From RHLJ01 sp048058975 (lineage in GTDB: Bacteria > Bacteroidota > Rhodothermia > Balneolales > Balneolaceae), in assembly GCA_048058975.1 (NCBI GenBank), contig JBLLNP010000002.1, forward strand, positions 62,001 through 126,000: a stretch of 64,000 bases of DNA, written 5' to 3'. Positions 33,981 to 44,064 of the stretch are shown here, in pieces. The notes beneath the pieces were generated by a model, which was not told the origin of the DNA, searched no databases, and saw only the letters and a program-made list of their open reading frames with translations. The stretch's first letter is position 1, and the number at the start of each line of letters is the position of its first letter. The translations under genes and the position numbers were made by a program.

Positions 33981-35807
33981 ATGAAGCTTCACTTACTTGA
34001 TGCCCTTATAGTTCTGGCTTACCTGTTAATTACAGTAGCCATAGGCTTTGCCTTAAAGGAAAAAGCCCAACAATCGAAAGACTCGTATATGCTGGGTGGT
34101 AAAACACTGCCATGGTACATGCTAGGCCTGTCTAATGCCTCCGGTATGTTCGACATATCAGGGACAGTTTGGCTGGTTACTATTCTTTTCGTGTATGGGC
34201 TGAAAAGTATTTGGCTACCATGGCTCTGGCCTGTCTTTAACCAGATTTTTTTAATGATTTTCCTCTCAATGTGGCTCAGGCGCTCTAACGTGTCAACAGG
34301 GGCTGAATGGATTGGAACCCGTTTTGGGTTTAATAAAGGAGCAAAAAAGTCTCATGTAGTAGTGGTGGTTTTTGCACTAATAATGGGGCTGGGCTATTTG
34401 ACATATGGTTTTATCGGTCTTGGCAAATTTGTTGAGATTTTTGTGCCATGGGAATTTCTAAGTGCCTATGTTCCTTTTAATGTTCCTGCGGAATATGTGC
34501 CTCACTTTTACGGAATTATCTTTACCTGCTTTGCCATTTTCTATTCTTTGCTTGGCGGTATGATGAGTATTGTATGGGCTGATTTAGTTCAGTTCATTAT
34601 CATGGCGGTTTCAGGAATCGTAATTGGTGTTATAGCCATGATGGCTTTAACAAAAAGCACTTTGCTAATTCCGGAAGGTTGGATGACACCTTTCTTTGGG
34701 TGGGAACTAAATATGGACTGGAGTTCGATCATTCCGGAGGTGAATGATAAGATTCGATCTGATGGATTTTCTCTTTTTACTGTACTCTTTATGATGATGG
34801 TGTTTAAAGGGGTATTGGTAAGTTTAGCAGGACCAGCACCAAATTATGATATGCAGAAAATCCTATCAACAAAATCAGAGCGTGAAGCAGCGTTAATGAG
34901 CGGATCCGTTTCTTTAGTGTTAATGCCTATCCGCTATTTCATGATCGCGGGATTTGCAGTACTAGGGCTGCTATTTTATGAAGAACTCGATTTGATCGTG
35001 CCTGGAAGAGGATTAGATTTTGAGCAAATTCTTCCATCTGCGATTAATCAGTTTGTACCTATCGGCTTTTTGGGGTTATTGCTTGCGGGTTTATTAGCTG
35101 CTTTTATGTCCACATTTGCAGGAACATTGAATGCAGCTCAGGCTTACTTAGTGAATGATATTTATATCAAATACGTAAACCCGGAAGCCGAGAACGCCAA
35201 AATTCAGATTATGAACTATGTGGCGGGCATAGGTATGGTTTTGGTAAGTATAGTGTTAGGGTTTTATGCAAAAGATGTTAACGATGTTCTTCAATGGATT
35301 GTAGGGGGATTGTACGGCAGTTATGTAGCTGCAAACATGCTGAAGTGGTATTGGTGGAGATTTAACGGAAATGGCTTCTTTTGGGGAATGGTAGGGGGAC
35401 TAATTCCAGCGCTTACCTTCCGTTTTATTTTTGACGGGATATTAGATACATACACCTTTCCTCTTATGCTACTCATCTCCATTATCGCTTGTCTAATAGG
35501 AACCTATTCAAGTCCTCCAGTGGATGAAGAAGTACTAAAGAAATTCTACAAATCAGTTCGTCCCTGGGGGTTCTGGAAACCTATACATGACAAAGTAGTG
35601 GCGGAAGACCCGGGTTTCGTTCGTAATTCCGGCTTTAAGGTAGATATGTTCAACGTTTTTATTGGCATTATCTGGCAAACTGCGCTGGTAGTATTCCCAA
35701 TCTATCTGGTATTAATGGAGTTTGTTCCGCTGGGAGTAAGCATCGGAGTAGCTGTACTAACATCAATCATTCTAAAGAAAACCTGGTACGATAAGCTGCC
35801 AGCATAA
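33981..35807 (+). CDS. Sodium:solute symporter (SSS family), sugar type
   Basis: A 608-residue inner-membrane transporter of the SSS (SGLT-like) family with about 14 hydrophobic segments. The first helix region (LDALIVLAYLLITVAIGFAL) and DSYMLGGKTLPWYMLGLSNASGMFDISG are characteristic of sodium-coupled carriers. FMSTFAGTLNAAQAYLVNDIYIKYV is the conserved TM8 region bearing sodium-site residues. Its closest type should be SGLT-like sugar carriers. It is followed at 26 bp by GH130 and then the epimerase, so I infer it imports mannobiose or short manno-oligosaccharides for those cytoplasmic enzymes. Confidence 0.9.
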   Translation: MKLHLLDALIVLAYLLITVAIGFALKEKAQQSKDSYMLGGKTLPWYMLGLSNASGMFDISGTVWLVTILFVYGLKSIWLPWLWPVFNQIFLMIFLSMWLRRSNVSTGAEWIGTRFGFNKGAKKSHVVVVVFALIMGLGYLTYGFIGLGKFVEIFVPWEFLSAYVPFNVPAEYVPHFYGIIFTCFAIFYSLLGGMMSIVWADLVQFIIMAVSGIVIGVIAMMALTKSTLLIPEGWMTPFFGWELNMDWSSIIPEVNDKIRSDGFSLFTVLFMMMVFKGVLVSLAGPAPNYDMQKILSTKSEREAALMSGSVSLVLMPIRYFMIAGFAVLGLLFYEELDLIVPGRGLDFEQILPSAINQFVPIGFLGLLLAGLLAAFMSTFAGTLNAAQAYLVNDIYIKYVNPEAENAKIQIMNYVAGIGMVLVSIVLGFYAKDVNDVLQWIVGGLYGSYVAANMLKWYWWRFNGNGFFWGMVGGLIPALTFRFIFDGILDTYTFPLMLLISIIACLIGTYSSPPVDEEVLKKFYKSVRPWGFWKPIHDKVVAEDPGFVRNSGFKVDMFNVFIGIIWQTALVVFPIYLVLMEFVPLGVSIGVAVLTSIILKKTWYDKLPA

Positions 35808-35833
35808 AAAAAGAGATTCATCAAAACACGGAA

Positions 35834-37009
35834 ATGAAAGAGTTATTTAAAAAGCGTAAACAAATACTTGAATCAGCTCATAAGGAGCTCATAGAAAAAA
35901 GAAATGAACCCGAAGCAATAGGAAATGGGATATATACCAGGTACTTAAATCCAGTAGTTACAGCCAGCCACACACCATTAGCTTGGCGATACGATCTTAA
36001 TCCAGAGACGAATCCTTTTTTGATGGAGCGGATTGGCATTAATGCAGCTTTTAATGCTGGAGCGATAAAGTTTAATGGAAAATATATTCTGGTTGTTCGT
36101 GTAGAAGGTGTAGACAGGAAGTCATTTTTTGCAATAGCTGAAAGTGAATCTCCAATAGAGGGTTTCAAGTTCAGAGATACCCCAATTGTACTGCCGGAAA
36201 CGGAAGATCCAGATGCCAATATATACGACATGAGAGTAATTGCTCATGAGGATGGTTGGATTTATGGAATTTTCTGTACAGAAAGAAAAGACACAAGAAC
36301 TCCTGCTCATGATACAAGTTCTGCAGTTGCCCAGGCTGGGATTGCACGAACAAAAGACCTTGAGCACTGGGAGCGATTACCTGACCTTGTTACTAACTCA
36401 GATCAACAGAGAAATGTAGTTCTACATCCGGAATTTGTAGATGGAAAGTATGCCTTATACACAAGACCGCAAGATGGGTTTATTTCTGCAGGCAAAGGCG
36501 GCGGAATAGGCTGGGGAATTACAGATTCGATGGAAAAAGCCATAGTACTTGAAGAAACTGTAATTGAACCACGTATTTACCACACTATTAAAGAAGTTAA
36601 AAACGGGCAAGGGCCTGCCCCAATAAAATCAGAAATTGGGTGGATTCACTTAGCACACGGTGTTCGAAATACAGCGGCTGGTTTACGCTATGTGTTGTAC
36701 CTCTTTGTTACTTCGTTGGAGAAACCATGGGAAGTTATTTATTCTCCCGGGGGGCATTTTATAGCGCCATTAGGAGAAGAACGGGTTGGGGATGTTTCAA
36801 ATGTTGCTTTTTCAAACGGATGGATCGTGGATGATGATGGAAAGGTGTATATATATTACGCGTCTTCTGATACAAGAATGCATGTTGCTGAAAGCTCGGT
36901 TGAACAGCTTATAGATTATTCAACGAACACTCCAGAGGATGGTCTAAGATCTTATGCAAGTGTTCAAAACATTATCAATTTGGTAAAAAAGAATAAGGCT
37001 TTGGAGTAA
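35834..37009 (+). CDS. GH130 4-O-beta-D-mannosyl-D-glucose phosphorylase
   Basis: A 391-residue cytoplasmic enzyme without signal peptide. It phosphorolyses Man-beta-1,4-Glc to mannose 1-phosphate and glucose. It is a five-bladed propeller of family GH130; NAGAIKFNGKYILVVRVEGVDRKSFFAIAES and the Asp in DANIYDMRVI mark subfamily 1, and the end DTRMHVAESSVEQLIDY is also typical of the family. Length matches characterised mannosylglucose phosphorylases (about 390). It stands 2 bp before the epimerase gene, the same pair found in the Bacteroides fragilis mannan pathway. Specificity for mannosylglucose over mannobiose is inferred from subfamily-like motifs and context. Confidence 0.88.
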   Translation: MKELFKKRKQILESAHKELIEKRNEPEAIGNGIYTRYLNPVVTASHTPLAWRYDLNPETNPFLMERIGINAAFNAGAIKFNGKYILVVRVEGVDRKSFFAIAESESPIEGFKFRDTPIVLPETEDPDANIYDMRVIAHEDGWIYGIFCTERKDTRTPAHDTSSAVAQAGIARTKDLEHWERLPDLVTNSDQQRNVVLHPEFVDGKYALYTRPQDGFISAGKGGGIGWGITDSMEKAIVLEETVIEPRIYHTIKEVKNGQGPAPIKSEIGWIHLAHGVRNTAAGLRYVLYLFVTSLEKPWEVIYSPGGHFIAPLGEERVGDVSNVAFSNGWIVDDDGKVYIYYASSDTRMHVAESSVEQLIDYSTNTPEDGLRSYASVQNIINLVKKNKALE

Positions 37010-37011
37010 AT

Positions 37012-38265
37012 ATGGAACATGAAGTCCGTCTTAAAAATTTACAGTGCCAATTAATCAGAGAGTTTAAAGAAAATATTCTTTCTTACTGGTTCAAAAATAC
37101 GTTAGATATAAAGAATGGTGGATTTGTAGGCCAGGTAAATGCAAGAAATCAACCCTGCTTTAATGCTAACAAACATGGGATATTGAATTCAAGAATACTT
37201 TGGTCATTTTCGTATTCCTACAAAAATCTACATGATGAAGATTCCAAGTACTTAGCACACAGAGCATATAATTACTTCACAAAAAACTTTTTTGATAATG
37301 AATATGGTGGAACTTATTGGGAATTGGATCACCTTGGAAAGGTGGTTGATTCCAGAAAGCATGTATATGCACAGGCCTTCAGCATTTATGCATTGGTAGA
37401 GTATTATTCCGCATTCAATAAAAAAGAGGCACTCGACAAAGCTATAGAAATTTACACCCTTATTGAAAGTAAATGCAAAGACCATGAATATGGAGGGTAT
37501 TACGAAGCATACTGTAGAGAATGGGTAGTTATAGATGATGTTCGGTTAAGCGAGAAAGACGAAGATGAACCAAAGAGTATGAATACTCATCTTCATGTAT
37601 TGGAAGCATACACAAGTTTATACAGGCATCATCCTACTTCAGAAATAAGAACAGCCTTAGAGGAGATAATTCATCTTTTTTTGGATTCTATTATTTCAAA
37701 TGATAACAGAACGTTTCATTGTTTTTTCTCGGAAAAATGGCAGCCCAGATCGGAAGTAATCTCCCTAGGACATGACATAGAGGCCAGTTGGTTACTCACA
37801 GAAGCGATCGAGGTACTGAACGATGAAAACCTTCTGGTTCAAATTAAGCCTATAGTTGCAGCGATTGCAGACCATGTAATACTCTATGGAATGGATTCTG
37901 ACGGTGGGCTAATCAATGAAATAAATTTAAATAGTAAAAACGACGTTAATAAAGACTGGTGGCCACAAGCAGAAGCGCTTGTAGGTTTTATGAATGCATT
38001 TCAATTAACAAGTAACCCGAAATACTTAGAGGCTCTTTTTAAATCCTGGGAATTCCTGAATAACTCTATTATAGATAAAAAGGGTGGAGAGTGGTTTGAA
38101 AAAGCAAACAGGGCAGGCATTCCGTACAATAATATGGACAAGGTGAGAGCCTGGAAAGCACCTTATCACAATTCAAGAGCTCTTTTTGAAGTGTCAAACA
38201 GGATAAGTGAAACTATTAAAACAGAATTGAAACCCAACATAACTGCAAATGTGTCAAATTTTTGA
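37012..38265 (+). CDS. Cellobiose 2-epimerase (AGE superfamily)
   Basis: A 417-residue cytoplasmic (alpha/alpha)6-barrel enzyme that epimerises the reducing-end sugar at C2, converting mannobiose to Man-beta-1,4-Glc. Conserved His-rich blocks are visible: GILNSRILWSFS, RKHVYAQAFSIYALVEYY, SMNTHLHVLEAYTSLY and SLGHDIEASWLLTEA, plus QAEALVGFMNAF and VRAWKAPYHNSRA near the end. These are cellobiose 2-epimerase signatures rather than N-acylglucosamine epimerase ones. The start lies 2 bp after the GH130 stop. Together they form the epimerase-phosphorylase branch that saves one ATP per disaccharide. Confidence 0.9.
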   Translation: MEHEVRLKNLQCQLIREFKENILSYWFKNTLDIKNGGFVGQVNARNQPCFNANKHGILNSRILWSFSYSYKNLHDEDSKYLAHRAYNYFTKNFFDNEYGGTYWELDHLGKVVDSRKHVYAQAFSIYALVEYYSAFNKKEALDKAIEIYTLIESKCKDHEYGGYYEAYCREWVVIDDVRLSEKDEDEPKSMNTHLHVLEAYTSLYRHHPTSEIRTALEEIIHLFLDSIISNDNRTFHCFFSEKWQPRSEVISLGHDIEASWLLTEAIEVLNDENLLVQIKPIVAAIADHVILYGMDSDGGLINEINLNSKNDVNKDWWPQAEALVGFMNAFQLTSNPKYLEALFKSWEFLNNSIIDKKGGEWFEKANRAGIPYNNMDKVRAWKAPYHNSRALFEVSNRISETIKTELKPNITANVSNF

Positions 38266-38295
38266 CATCAGAATTTTCCCAAAAAAATATTCAGT

Positions 38296-41058
38296 ATGAA
38301 AAGACTTAGAATTTTTAAGATGAGAGAAACCTTCCTTCTTCTTTTGTTAACAACTTTATTTTCAAGCTATGTTTCTGGTCAATCAAGTGATCGGATTCTA
38401 TTTAATGGTAAAGAGATGTGGTTGAATGGAGGTAATGTGGCATGGAATATCTATGCGAGAGACATAGGGCCTGGAGAAACAGATTTTGATGCTTTTAAAG
38501 ATATGTTTGAACAAGTACAGGCAAGCGGTGCCAATACAATGAGACTTTGGGTTCATACAACCGGAGCTCATACACCAGAATGGGACGATAACAATACTGA
38601 AATTGTGGGTCCGGGTGAAGGAACAATCGAAGATTTGAGGACTCTCTTAAATATGGCTGAAGACCATAATATTACGATGATGCTTTGTTTATGGGCACAT
38701 GGCATGTTAAATGAGAATTTATCATCTGAAGTGAAAACTAGAAACCATTCGTTATTAGCATCAAAAGATATAACACAAACCTATATTGATAACGCTCTAA
38801 TTCCTATGGTAGAAGAGTTGGGGGATCATCCTGCGTTGCTTACATGGGAAATTTTTAATGAACCTGAGGGAATGGCGACTGAGTTTGGATTTAATGGTCA
38901 TGAAAGAACGCCAATGGTAAATATTCAGAGATTTGTAAATCAGGCAGCAGGTGCAATCCGTAGAGCACAACCAAATGCCTTAGTTAGTAACGGTACTCAT
39001 ACATTCAATTCTCTTGCAGTTACTTCAGTAGCAAATTCTAAGAATTACTATTCGGATGAAGAATTAATTTCAATTGGAGGAGACAGCCTGGGAACGCTTG
39101 ATTACTATATGGTTCACTATTATGCATCTGCACCGACTCAGAGATCTCCATTTCATAATACCTACGATTCATGGGGGCTTGATAAACCAGTTGTTGTTGG
39201 TGAGGTTGGAGTTATAGAACCAGATTTCAGAGGCTTACCTGGTGATAGTTTGTACCAAATTGCCTATGACAATGGATATGCAGGAGTGCTATCCTGGCAA
39301 TGGGTAGATTGGTATCAGAATAGGGGTGACTTCGGTCAAGCCTGGCTTAACTCATTGGAACAAATGAAATATATGAGTGAAAAATACCCTGAGATCATAA
39401 ACATTCAATTTACACGACCAAGGATCGATTCCTTTGAAGCTCGATTTTCTGAAATTGAAGCCGGTGGAGCTACAGAACTTAGTTGGGATGTAAAAAGAGG
39501 GGTCGATGTTTCTATAAATGGCGAACCAGTAGATTCAATTGGAAGTATGATTGTTCGGCCAAATGAAAACATAACCTACACATTAATTGGAATTGGAACT
39601 GACGCCAGTACCGATACTGCAGAAATCGAAATTCATGTTTTACCTGCCGAGTCGGTGAACAGAGCATTTGCTCAGAATTCCAGAGCATCAACATTTGAGA
39701 GCTGTTGCGGAACCGAGCGAACATCTGATCTGGCTTTTGATGGTGATTTAAATACTTATTGGAGTAGCGCATGGAGCGGTGGGTCCGGGGAAAATCCTAT
39801 AGATCCTAATTTAGATGGGGATCCAGATAAAGAATGGATTGATGTAGAACTTGAATATGCCATTGAGCTTTCCTCAGTTACTATACATTGGGGAGAGAAT
39901 TTTTCTACCGAATTTGAAGTACTTGCTTCCTTAGATGGTGTACGTTGGAACAAAGTTTATACAGAAACTAATGGCGATGGGGGCATGGATTCTATCCGTA
40001 TTGAAAGCCCAACCATAGCAAAATATGTTCGAATGAATGCATTTGAAAGAAATAGTACATTCGGACACAATATCTCAGAATTGGTTGTAAGAGGACCGGT
40101 TTCGTTAATTCAGCCTGCTTCGCTTGAGATTTTAAGTCCTCAAAATGGAGCTGAATTTGGTATCGGTTCACAAGTTGAATTTGAGATTGAAGCAAGGGAT
40201 GATGGAACAATAGAATATGTGGCTTTATTTGCAAATGGTGATTCGGTAGCGGTTTCAAAATTTGAGCCTTATCCGATTATATACAGTAATATTGAAGAAG
40301 GGGCTACTAATTTTTATCTGAAAACTGTTGACGATGACGGGCTGGTTGTGTATTCCGATTCTGTTATAGTTTTTGGCAGTAGTACTGTCGCTTCGACCCG
40401 ACTTGAGGCCGAAGAAGCCAATCTGATAGGTAATTTGGTAATTCAGTGGGATTTAGAAGGTGCTAGCAAAGGTGCTGCTGTATTGATGAGGCAAGATGCT
40501 GAAATATTGTGGGATAATTTAGATTTTCCATCAGCTAAAGAGGCAGAAATTTCAGTTCGATATATACTTCCCTTTAATTACAAGAAAAATTTCCTGCTTA
40601 TCAATGGTCAGCATGTAGATACGTTGGAATTTGAGCTTCCTTTAGATACCTGGATGAATGTCTCCACAACAATTGAATTAACTGAGGCTATTGAATCTAT
40701 TAGTATAGGTAGTTTCTGGGGGTTCATGACGTTCGACTATGTTGATGTAACGTTAAAAGGAATTTCTGTTTCAAATGAAGATGATATTCACCCAACACAA
40801 TTCTCACTTCAACAGAACTACCCGAATCCATTCAACCCTTCTACGAATATAAATTATTCTATTCCACAAGCATCGAATGTTGAGCTTACCGTGTATTCTA
40901 TTACTGGTCAAAAAGTGGCAACACTGATACAAGAAGCTCAAAATTCAGGACAATATTCAATTACGTGGAACGCCTCTGATGTAGCAAGTGGATTGTATTT
41001 GTACCGTCTTAAAACAGATTTTGGTGTTATATCAAGAAAAATGGTTCTCATCAAGTAG
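38296..41058 (+). CDS. GH5-like beta-mannanase with F5/8C, Ig-like, CBM-like and sorting domains
   Basis: A 920-residue secreted multidomain glycosidase. After a signal peptide the GH5 clan-A barrel spans about 30-370. The acid/base is E189 in WEIFNEPEG, and the nucleophile is E303 in VVVGEVGVI. Then come an F5/8 type C (discoidin) module (about 455-600: RASTFESCC...YWSSAWSG), an Ig-like module (about 601-695), a CBM35/CBM6-like module (about 700-825: TRLEAEEANLIG) and the NYPNPFNP sorting domain. Its three C-terminal modules closely match those of the next gene, a sulfatase. A start at 38320 is an alternative. Endo-beta-mannanase activity is inferred; other GH5 activities are possible. Confidence 0.82.
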   Translation: MKRLRIFKMRETFLLLLLTTLFSSYVSGQSSDRILFNGKEMWLNGGNVAWNIYARDIGPGETDFDAFKDMFEQVQASGANTMRLWVHTTGAHTPEWDDNNTEIVGPGEGTIEDLRTLLNMAEDHNITMMLCLWAHGMLNENLSSEVKTRNHSLLASKDITQTYIDNALIPMVEELGDHPALLTWEIFNEPEGMATEFGFNGHERTPMVNIQRFVNQAAGAIRRAQPNALVSNGTHTFNSLAVTSVANSKNYYSDEELISIGGDSLGTLDYYMVHYYASAPTQRSPFHNTYDSWGLDKPVVVGEVGVIEPDFRGLPGDSLYQIAYDNGYAGVLSWQWVDWYQNRGDFGQAWLNSLEQMKYMSEKYPEIINIQFTRPRIDSFEARFSEIEAGGATELSWDVKRGVDVSINGEPVDSIGSMIVRPNENITYTLIGIGTDASTDTAEIEIHVLPAESVNRAFAQNSRASTFESCCGTERTSDLAFDGDLNTYWSSAWSGGSGENPIDPNLDGDPDKEWIDVELEYAIELSSVTIHWGENFSTEFEVLASLDGVRWNKVYTETNGDGGMDSIRIESPTIAKYVRMNAFERNSTFGHNISELVVRGPVSLIQPASLEILSPQNGAEFGIGSQVEFEIEARDDGTIEYVALFANGDSVAVSKFEPYPIIYSNIEEGATNFYLKTVDDDGLVVYSDSVIVFGSSTVASTRLEAEEANLIGNLVIQWDLEGASKGAAVLMRQDAEILWDNLDFPSAKEAEISVRYILPFNYKKNFLLINGQHVDTLEFELPLDTWMNVSTTIELTEAIESISIGSFWGFMTFDYVDVTLKGISVSNEDDIHPTQFSLQQNYPNPFNPSTNINYSIPQASNVELTVYSITGQKVATLIQEAQNSGQYSITWNASDVASGLYLYRLKTDFGVISRKMVLIK

Positions 41059-41065
41059 TTTTAAT

Positions 41066-44062
41066 ATGAGATTTAAAAAAAATAATTTTTTGAATCAATT
41101 ATTTACTGGAGTTTGTTTGCTTCTGATGTCTTGCTTTATAGAAACGCAGGCTCAGACTAATTCTCCTAATATTCTCTTCATTTTTATTGATGATTTGAAT
41201 GTTGACATTACCTCCTATGGTGGTCCAATAAAAACACCGTATATAGATCAATTGGCTGCTAGCGGAGCAAAATTTAACAGAACTTATGTGCAACAACCGA
41301 TTTGTGCTGCATCGCGTGCAAGCATTTTAGCTGGTCTTAGGCCTAATACAGTTGGTGTAGATTACCCATATAGCTACTATTTTGTGGAACAAATACTTCC
41401 CAGTTATGGCATTATATCCGACTATTTTGATAAAAACGGATATTACGTAAAACAGTTCGGGAAAATTCACCATGGGCTAAACAACGTGTATCAGGGTAAT
41501 TCCAGAAACCCACAAAGCGGCCAATATGTATCAAGTGAGGCGGCGGCTACAAGGTTACCTTATGAGAAAATCATAGACAGTGAGGAGGATTTTGCGGATT
41601 ATGCAATGACAACCGCAGTAATTGAAGAATTAGAATCCGTTGATCCTTCGAGGCCGTTTTTAATAATGGCTGGGCTAAAAAAGCCCCATTTACCATTTTC
41701 GGCTCCTGAAGAGTTTTGGGATTTATATGGTCTTGATGAGATTGAATTACCGCAACCAACGCTCTTGGCAGAAGGCGCTCCTAATTTGGCGGTAGATCGA
41801 TATTATCTTAACCAATATAACTGGGAAACCGACGATGAGGACATCGCTTTTTCAGATGACTATGCAAAGCTTATACGTCAATCCTACTATGCAAGTACCA
41901 GCTTTACGGATGATCAGGTTGGAAGAATGATGAATGCCCTTAAAGAAAATGGATTAGAAGAAAATACTATTGTTTTTTTGATTTCAGATCATGGCTTTTT
42001 ATTAGGAGAGCAGAACTATTGGGGGAAAGCCAACTTATTTGAAAAAGGATTAAAAGTTCCCTTTATCATATCCTGGAAAGGTCAGGTAACAGAAGGTATT
42101 GAGATTGATGCGCTGGTTGAGTCGGTTGACCTTTTTCCCACAATGGCAGAAATGGCCGGCTTAGAAGTGCCCGAGCATTTAGAAGGTAATAGTGTTAAAC
42201 CGTTACTTTCCAATCCAGATAGAACCTGGAAAAGCGCAGTTTACAGTCAATACCCAAGGGGAGTTAATGCTACGAAAGAAGGCTTCAGTATTAGAACAGA
42301 TCAATACAGGTATACTGAGTGGTTAACTAATGCGACAGGAGAAATATTAGCCCGAGAATTATATGATTATGAGGTTGATCCTGATGAAACTCGGAATCTT
42401 ATAGATGATGAAGAGTACGCAAATATCATTTCTGAATTAGCAATTCAGTTACATGAGGGATGGAAGTCAAAACTTCCAGAAGGAATCACAAATAATGCAA
42501 TGAATCCTGTTGCACCACCAAGTTATGCTTGGGGTAACGATAATAATTCGGAGAATAGAAGAAATTCATGGCACCAAGCCTATGGTGGATCTGTTGAAGA
42601 CGGGTGGAGAATTGCAACCAGAATGCGTTTAGAACAAGAAGGTTATCCCCCAGGATATATAAACTGGGTACTGGTTCAGGATTCGAGAGCATCTACTTAT
42701 GAAAGTTGTTGTGGAATAGATAGAACACCTGATCTGGCGTTTGATGGGAAGAAGAACACCTATTGGAGTAGTGCTTGGAGCGATGGTACTGGCAATAGTC
42801 CTACAGATCCCAATTTAGACTCAGACCCTGATAAGGAATGGATTGATGCTGAATTTGATGATGCGGTTGAGCTTACTTCTGTTTCCATCCACTGGGGGGA
42901 ACATTATTCTACCGAATTTGTAATTCAGACTTCCCTTGATGGGGTGCGTTGGCAGACAATGTTTTCAGAAAACAATGGAAAAGGGGCTACAGATACGATC
43001 TCTTTTGACGGAAATCCGGTTACAAAATACCTCCGGATGAAGGGGCTAAAACGTGATAGCATCTACGGACATAATATTGTTGAGATAAATTTTGAAGGCC
43101 CGGTTTCTTACTCACAACCTCCTTCTCTGGCAATTGTAGGTCCGGCAAGTGGAACCGAATTCGGCATTGGTGAGGATATAGAGTTCATAATTCAAGCTCA
43201 GGACAACGGAAATATTGAATATGTAGCATTATTCGCTAATGGGGATTCGGTAGGTGTAAGTGAGGCCGCCCCATACCCAATTATCTACTACGATCTGAAA
43301 GAAGGAGAAACTTCCTTCTATGCAAAAACCATTGACGATGAAGGAATGGTTGTATATTCCGATTCGATTACACTGATTGGAAGCAGCAATTCAACCACGA
43401 TCAGATTAGAAGCTGAAGATGCTATACTTGTAGGAAATGTTACAAGACAGAATGGACTTGCTGGTGCGAGTAAAGGGTCAGCGGTGTATATGAAACAGGA
43501 TGCCAGTATCACATGGAACAACTTGAATCTGGAGAAAGCAGATGAGACAGAAATTTCAGTTCGCTATTTACTTCCACTAAACTACAAAGAGAATTTTTTA
43601 CTTATTAATGGTGAGATTGTGGATACACTGGAATTTAATCTCCCACTAGATATCTGGATGGATGTTTCAACTACTCTGAAACTTACAGATGAAATAGAAT
43701 CAATTGGAATTGGAAGCTTTTGGGGCTTTATGACTTTTGACTATATAGATGTTACCCTAAAAGGAATCGCAGTATCAAATGAAGAGGAACAAAAGCCAAT
43801 TGAATATTCCTTAAAGCAGAACTACCCAAACCCATTCAACCCAACCACTCAAATTTCATATTCAATTCCGGAGGCTACGGATGTTCAGTTGGAGGTTTAT
43901 TCGATAACTGGGCAAAAAGTAGCCACATTAATGAACGGTTTACATCCCTCTGGAGACTATTCAATAACTTGGGATGCTTCAGGAATAGCCAGTGGATTAT
44001 ATATATATCAACTTAAAACCCATCGCAGTACTCTTACAAAAAAAATGCTATTAGTAAAGTAA
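41066..44062 (+). CDS. Surface-sorted sulfatase with F5/8C, Ig-like and CBM-like modules
   Basis: A 998-residue secreted sulfatase. A signal peptide (to about 30) precedes an S1-family catalytic domain (about 33-530) with metal-binding FIDDLN (D42/D43), formylglycine motif CAASR at C80, and later SDHGFLLGEQNYWGK. F5/8C (about 536-678), Ig-like (678-775), CBM-like (777-900) and the NYPNPFNP sorting domain follow. The catalytic domain is iduronate-2-sulfatase-like and strongly similar to the 46854 gene. I took ATG 41066, 7 bp after the GH5 stop, because longer frames lack a signal peptide. It should work at the cell surface, removing sulfate before or while mannanases cut. The exact position of the ester is unknown. 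Confidence 0.9.
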   Translation: MRFKKNNFLNQLFTGVCLLLMSCFIETQAQTNSPNILFIFIDDLNVDITSYGGPIKTPYIDQLAASGAKFNRTYVQQPICAASRASILAGLRPNTVGVDYPYSYYFVEQILPSYGIISDYFDKNGYYVKQFGKIHHGLNNVYQGNSRNPQSGQYVSSEAAATRLPYEKIIDSEEDFADYAMTTAVIEELESVDPSRPFLIMAGLKKPHLPFSAPEEFWDLYGLDEIELPQPTLLAEGAPNLAVDRYYLNQYNWETDDEDIAFSDDYAKLIRQSYYASTSFTDDQVGRMMNALKENGLEENTIVFLISDHGFLLGEQNYWGKANLFEKGLKVPFIISWKGQVTEGIEIDALVESVDLFPTMAEMAGLEVPEHLEGNSVKPLLSNPDRTWKSAVYSQYPRGVNATKEGFSIRTDQYRYTEWLTNATGEILARELYDYEVDPDETRNLIDDEEYANIISELAIQLHEGWKSKLPEGITNNAMNPVAPPSYAWGNDNNSENRRNSWHQAYGGSVEDGWRIATRMRLEQEGYPPGYINWVLVQDSRASTYESCCGIDRTPDLAFDGKKNTYWSSAWSDGTGNSPTDPNLDSDPDKEWIDAEFDDAVELTSVSIHWGEHYSTEFVIQTSLDGVRWQTMFSENNGKGATDTISFDGNPVTKYLRMKGLKRDSIYGHNIVEINFEGPVSYSQPPSLAIVGPASGTEFGIGEDIEFIIQAQDNGNIEYVALFANGDSVGVSEAAPYPIIYYDLKEGETSFYAKTIDDEGMVVYSDSITLIGSSNSTTIRLEAEDAILVGNVTRQNGLAGASKGSAVYMKQDASITWNNLNLEKADETEISVRYLLPLNYKENFLLINGEIVDTLEFNLPLDIWMDVSTTLKLTDEIESIGIGSFWGFMTFDYIDVTLKGIAVSNEEEQKPIEYSLKQNYPNPFNPTTQISYSIPEATDVQLEVYSITGQKVATLMNGLHPSGDYSITWDASGIASGLYIYQLKTHRSTLTKKMLLVK

Positions 44063-44064
44063 CA

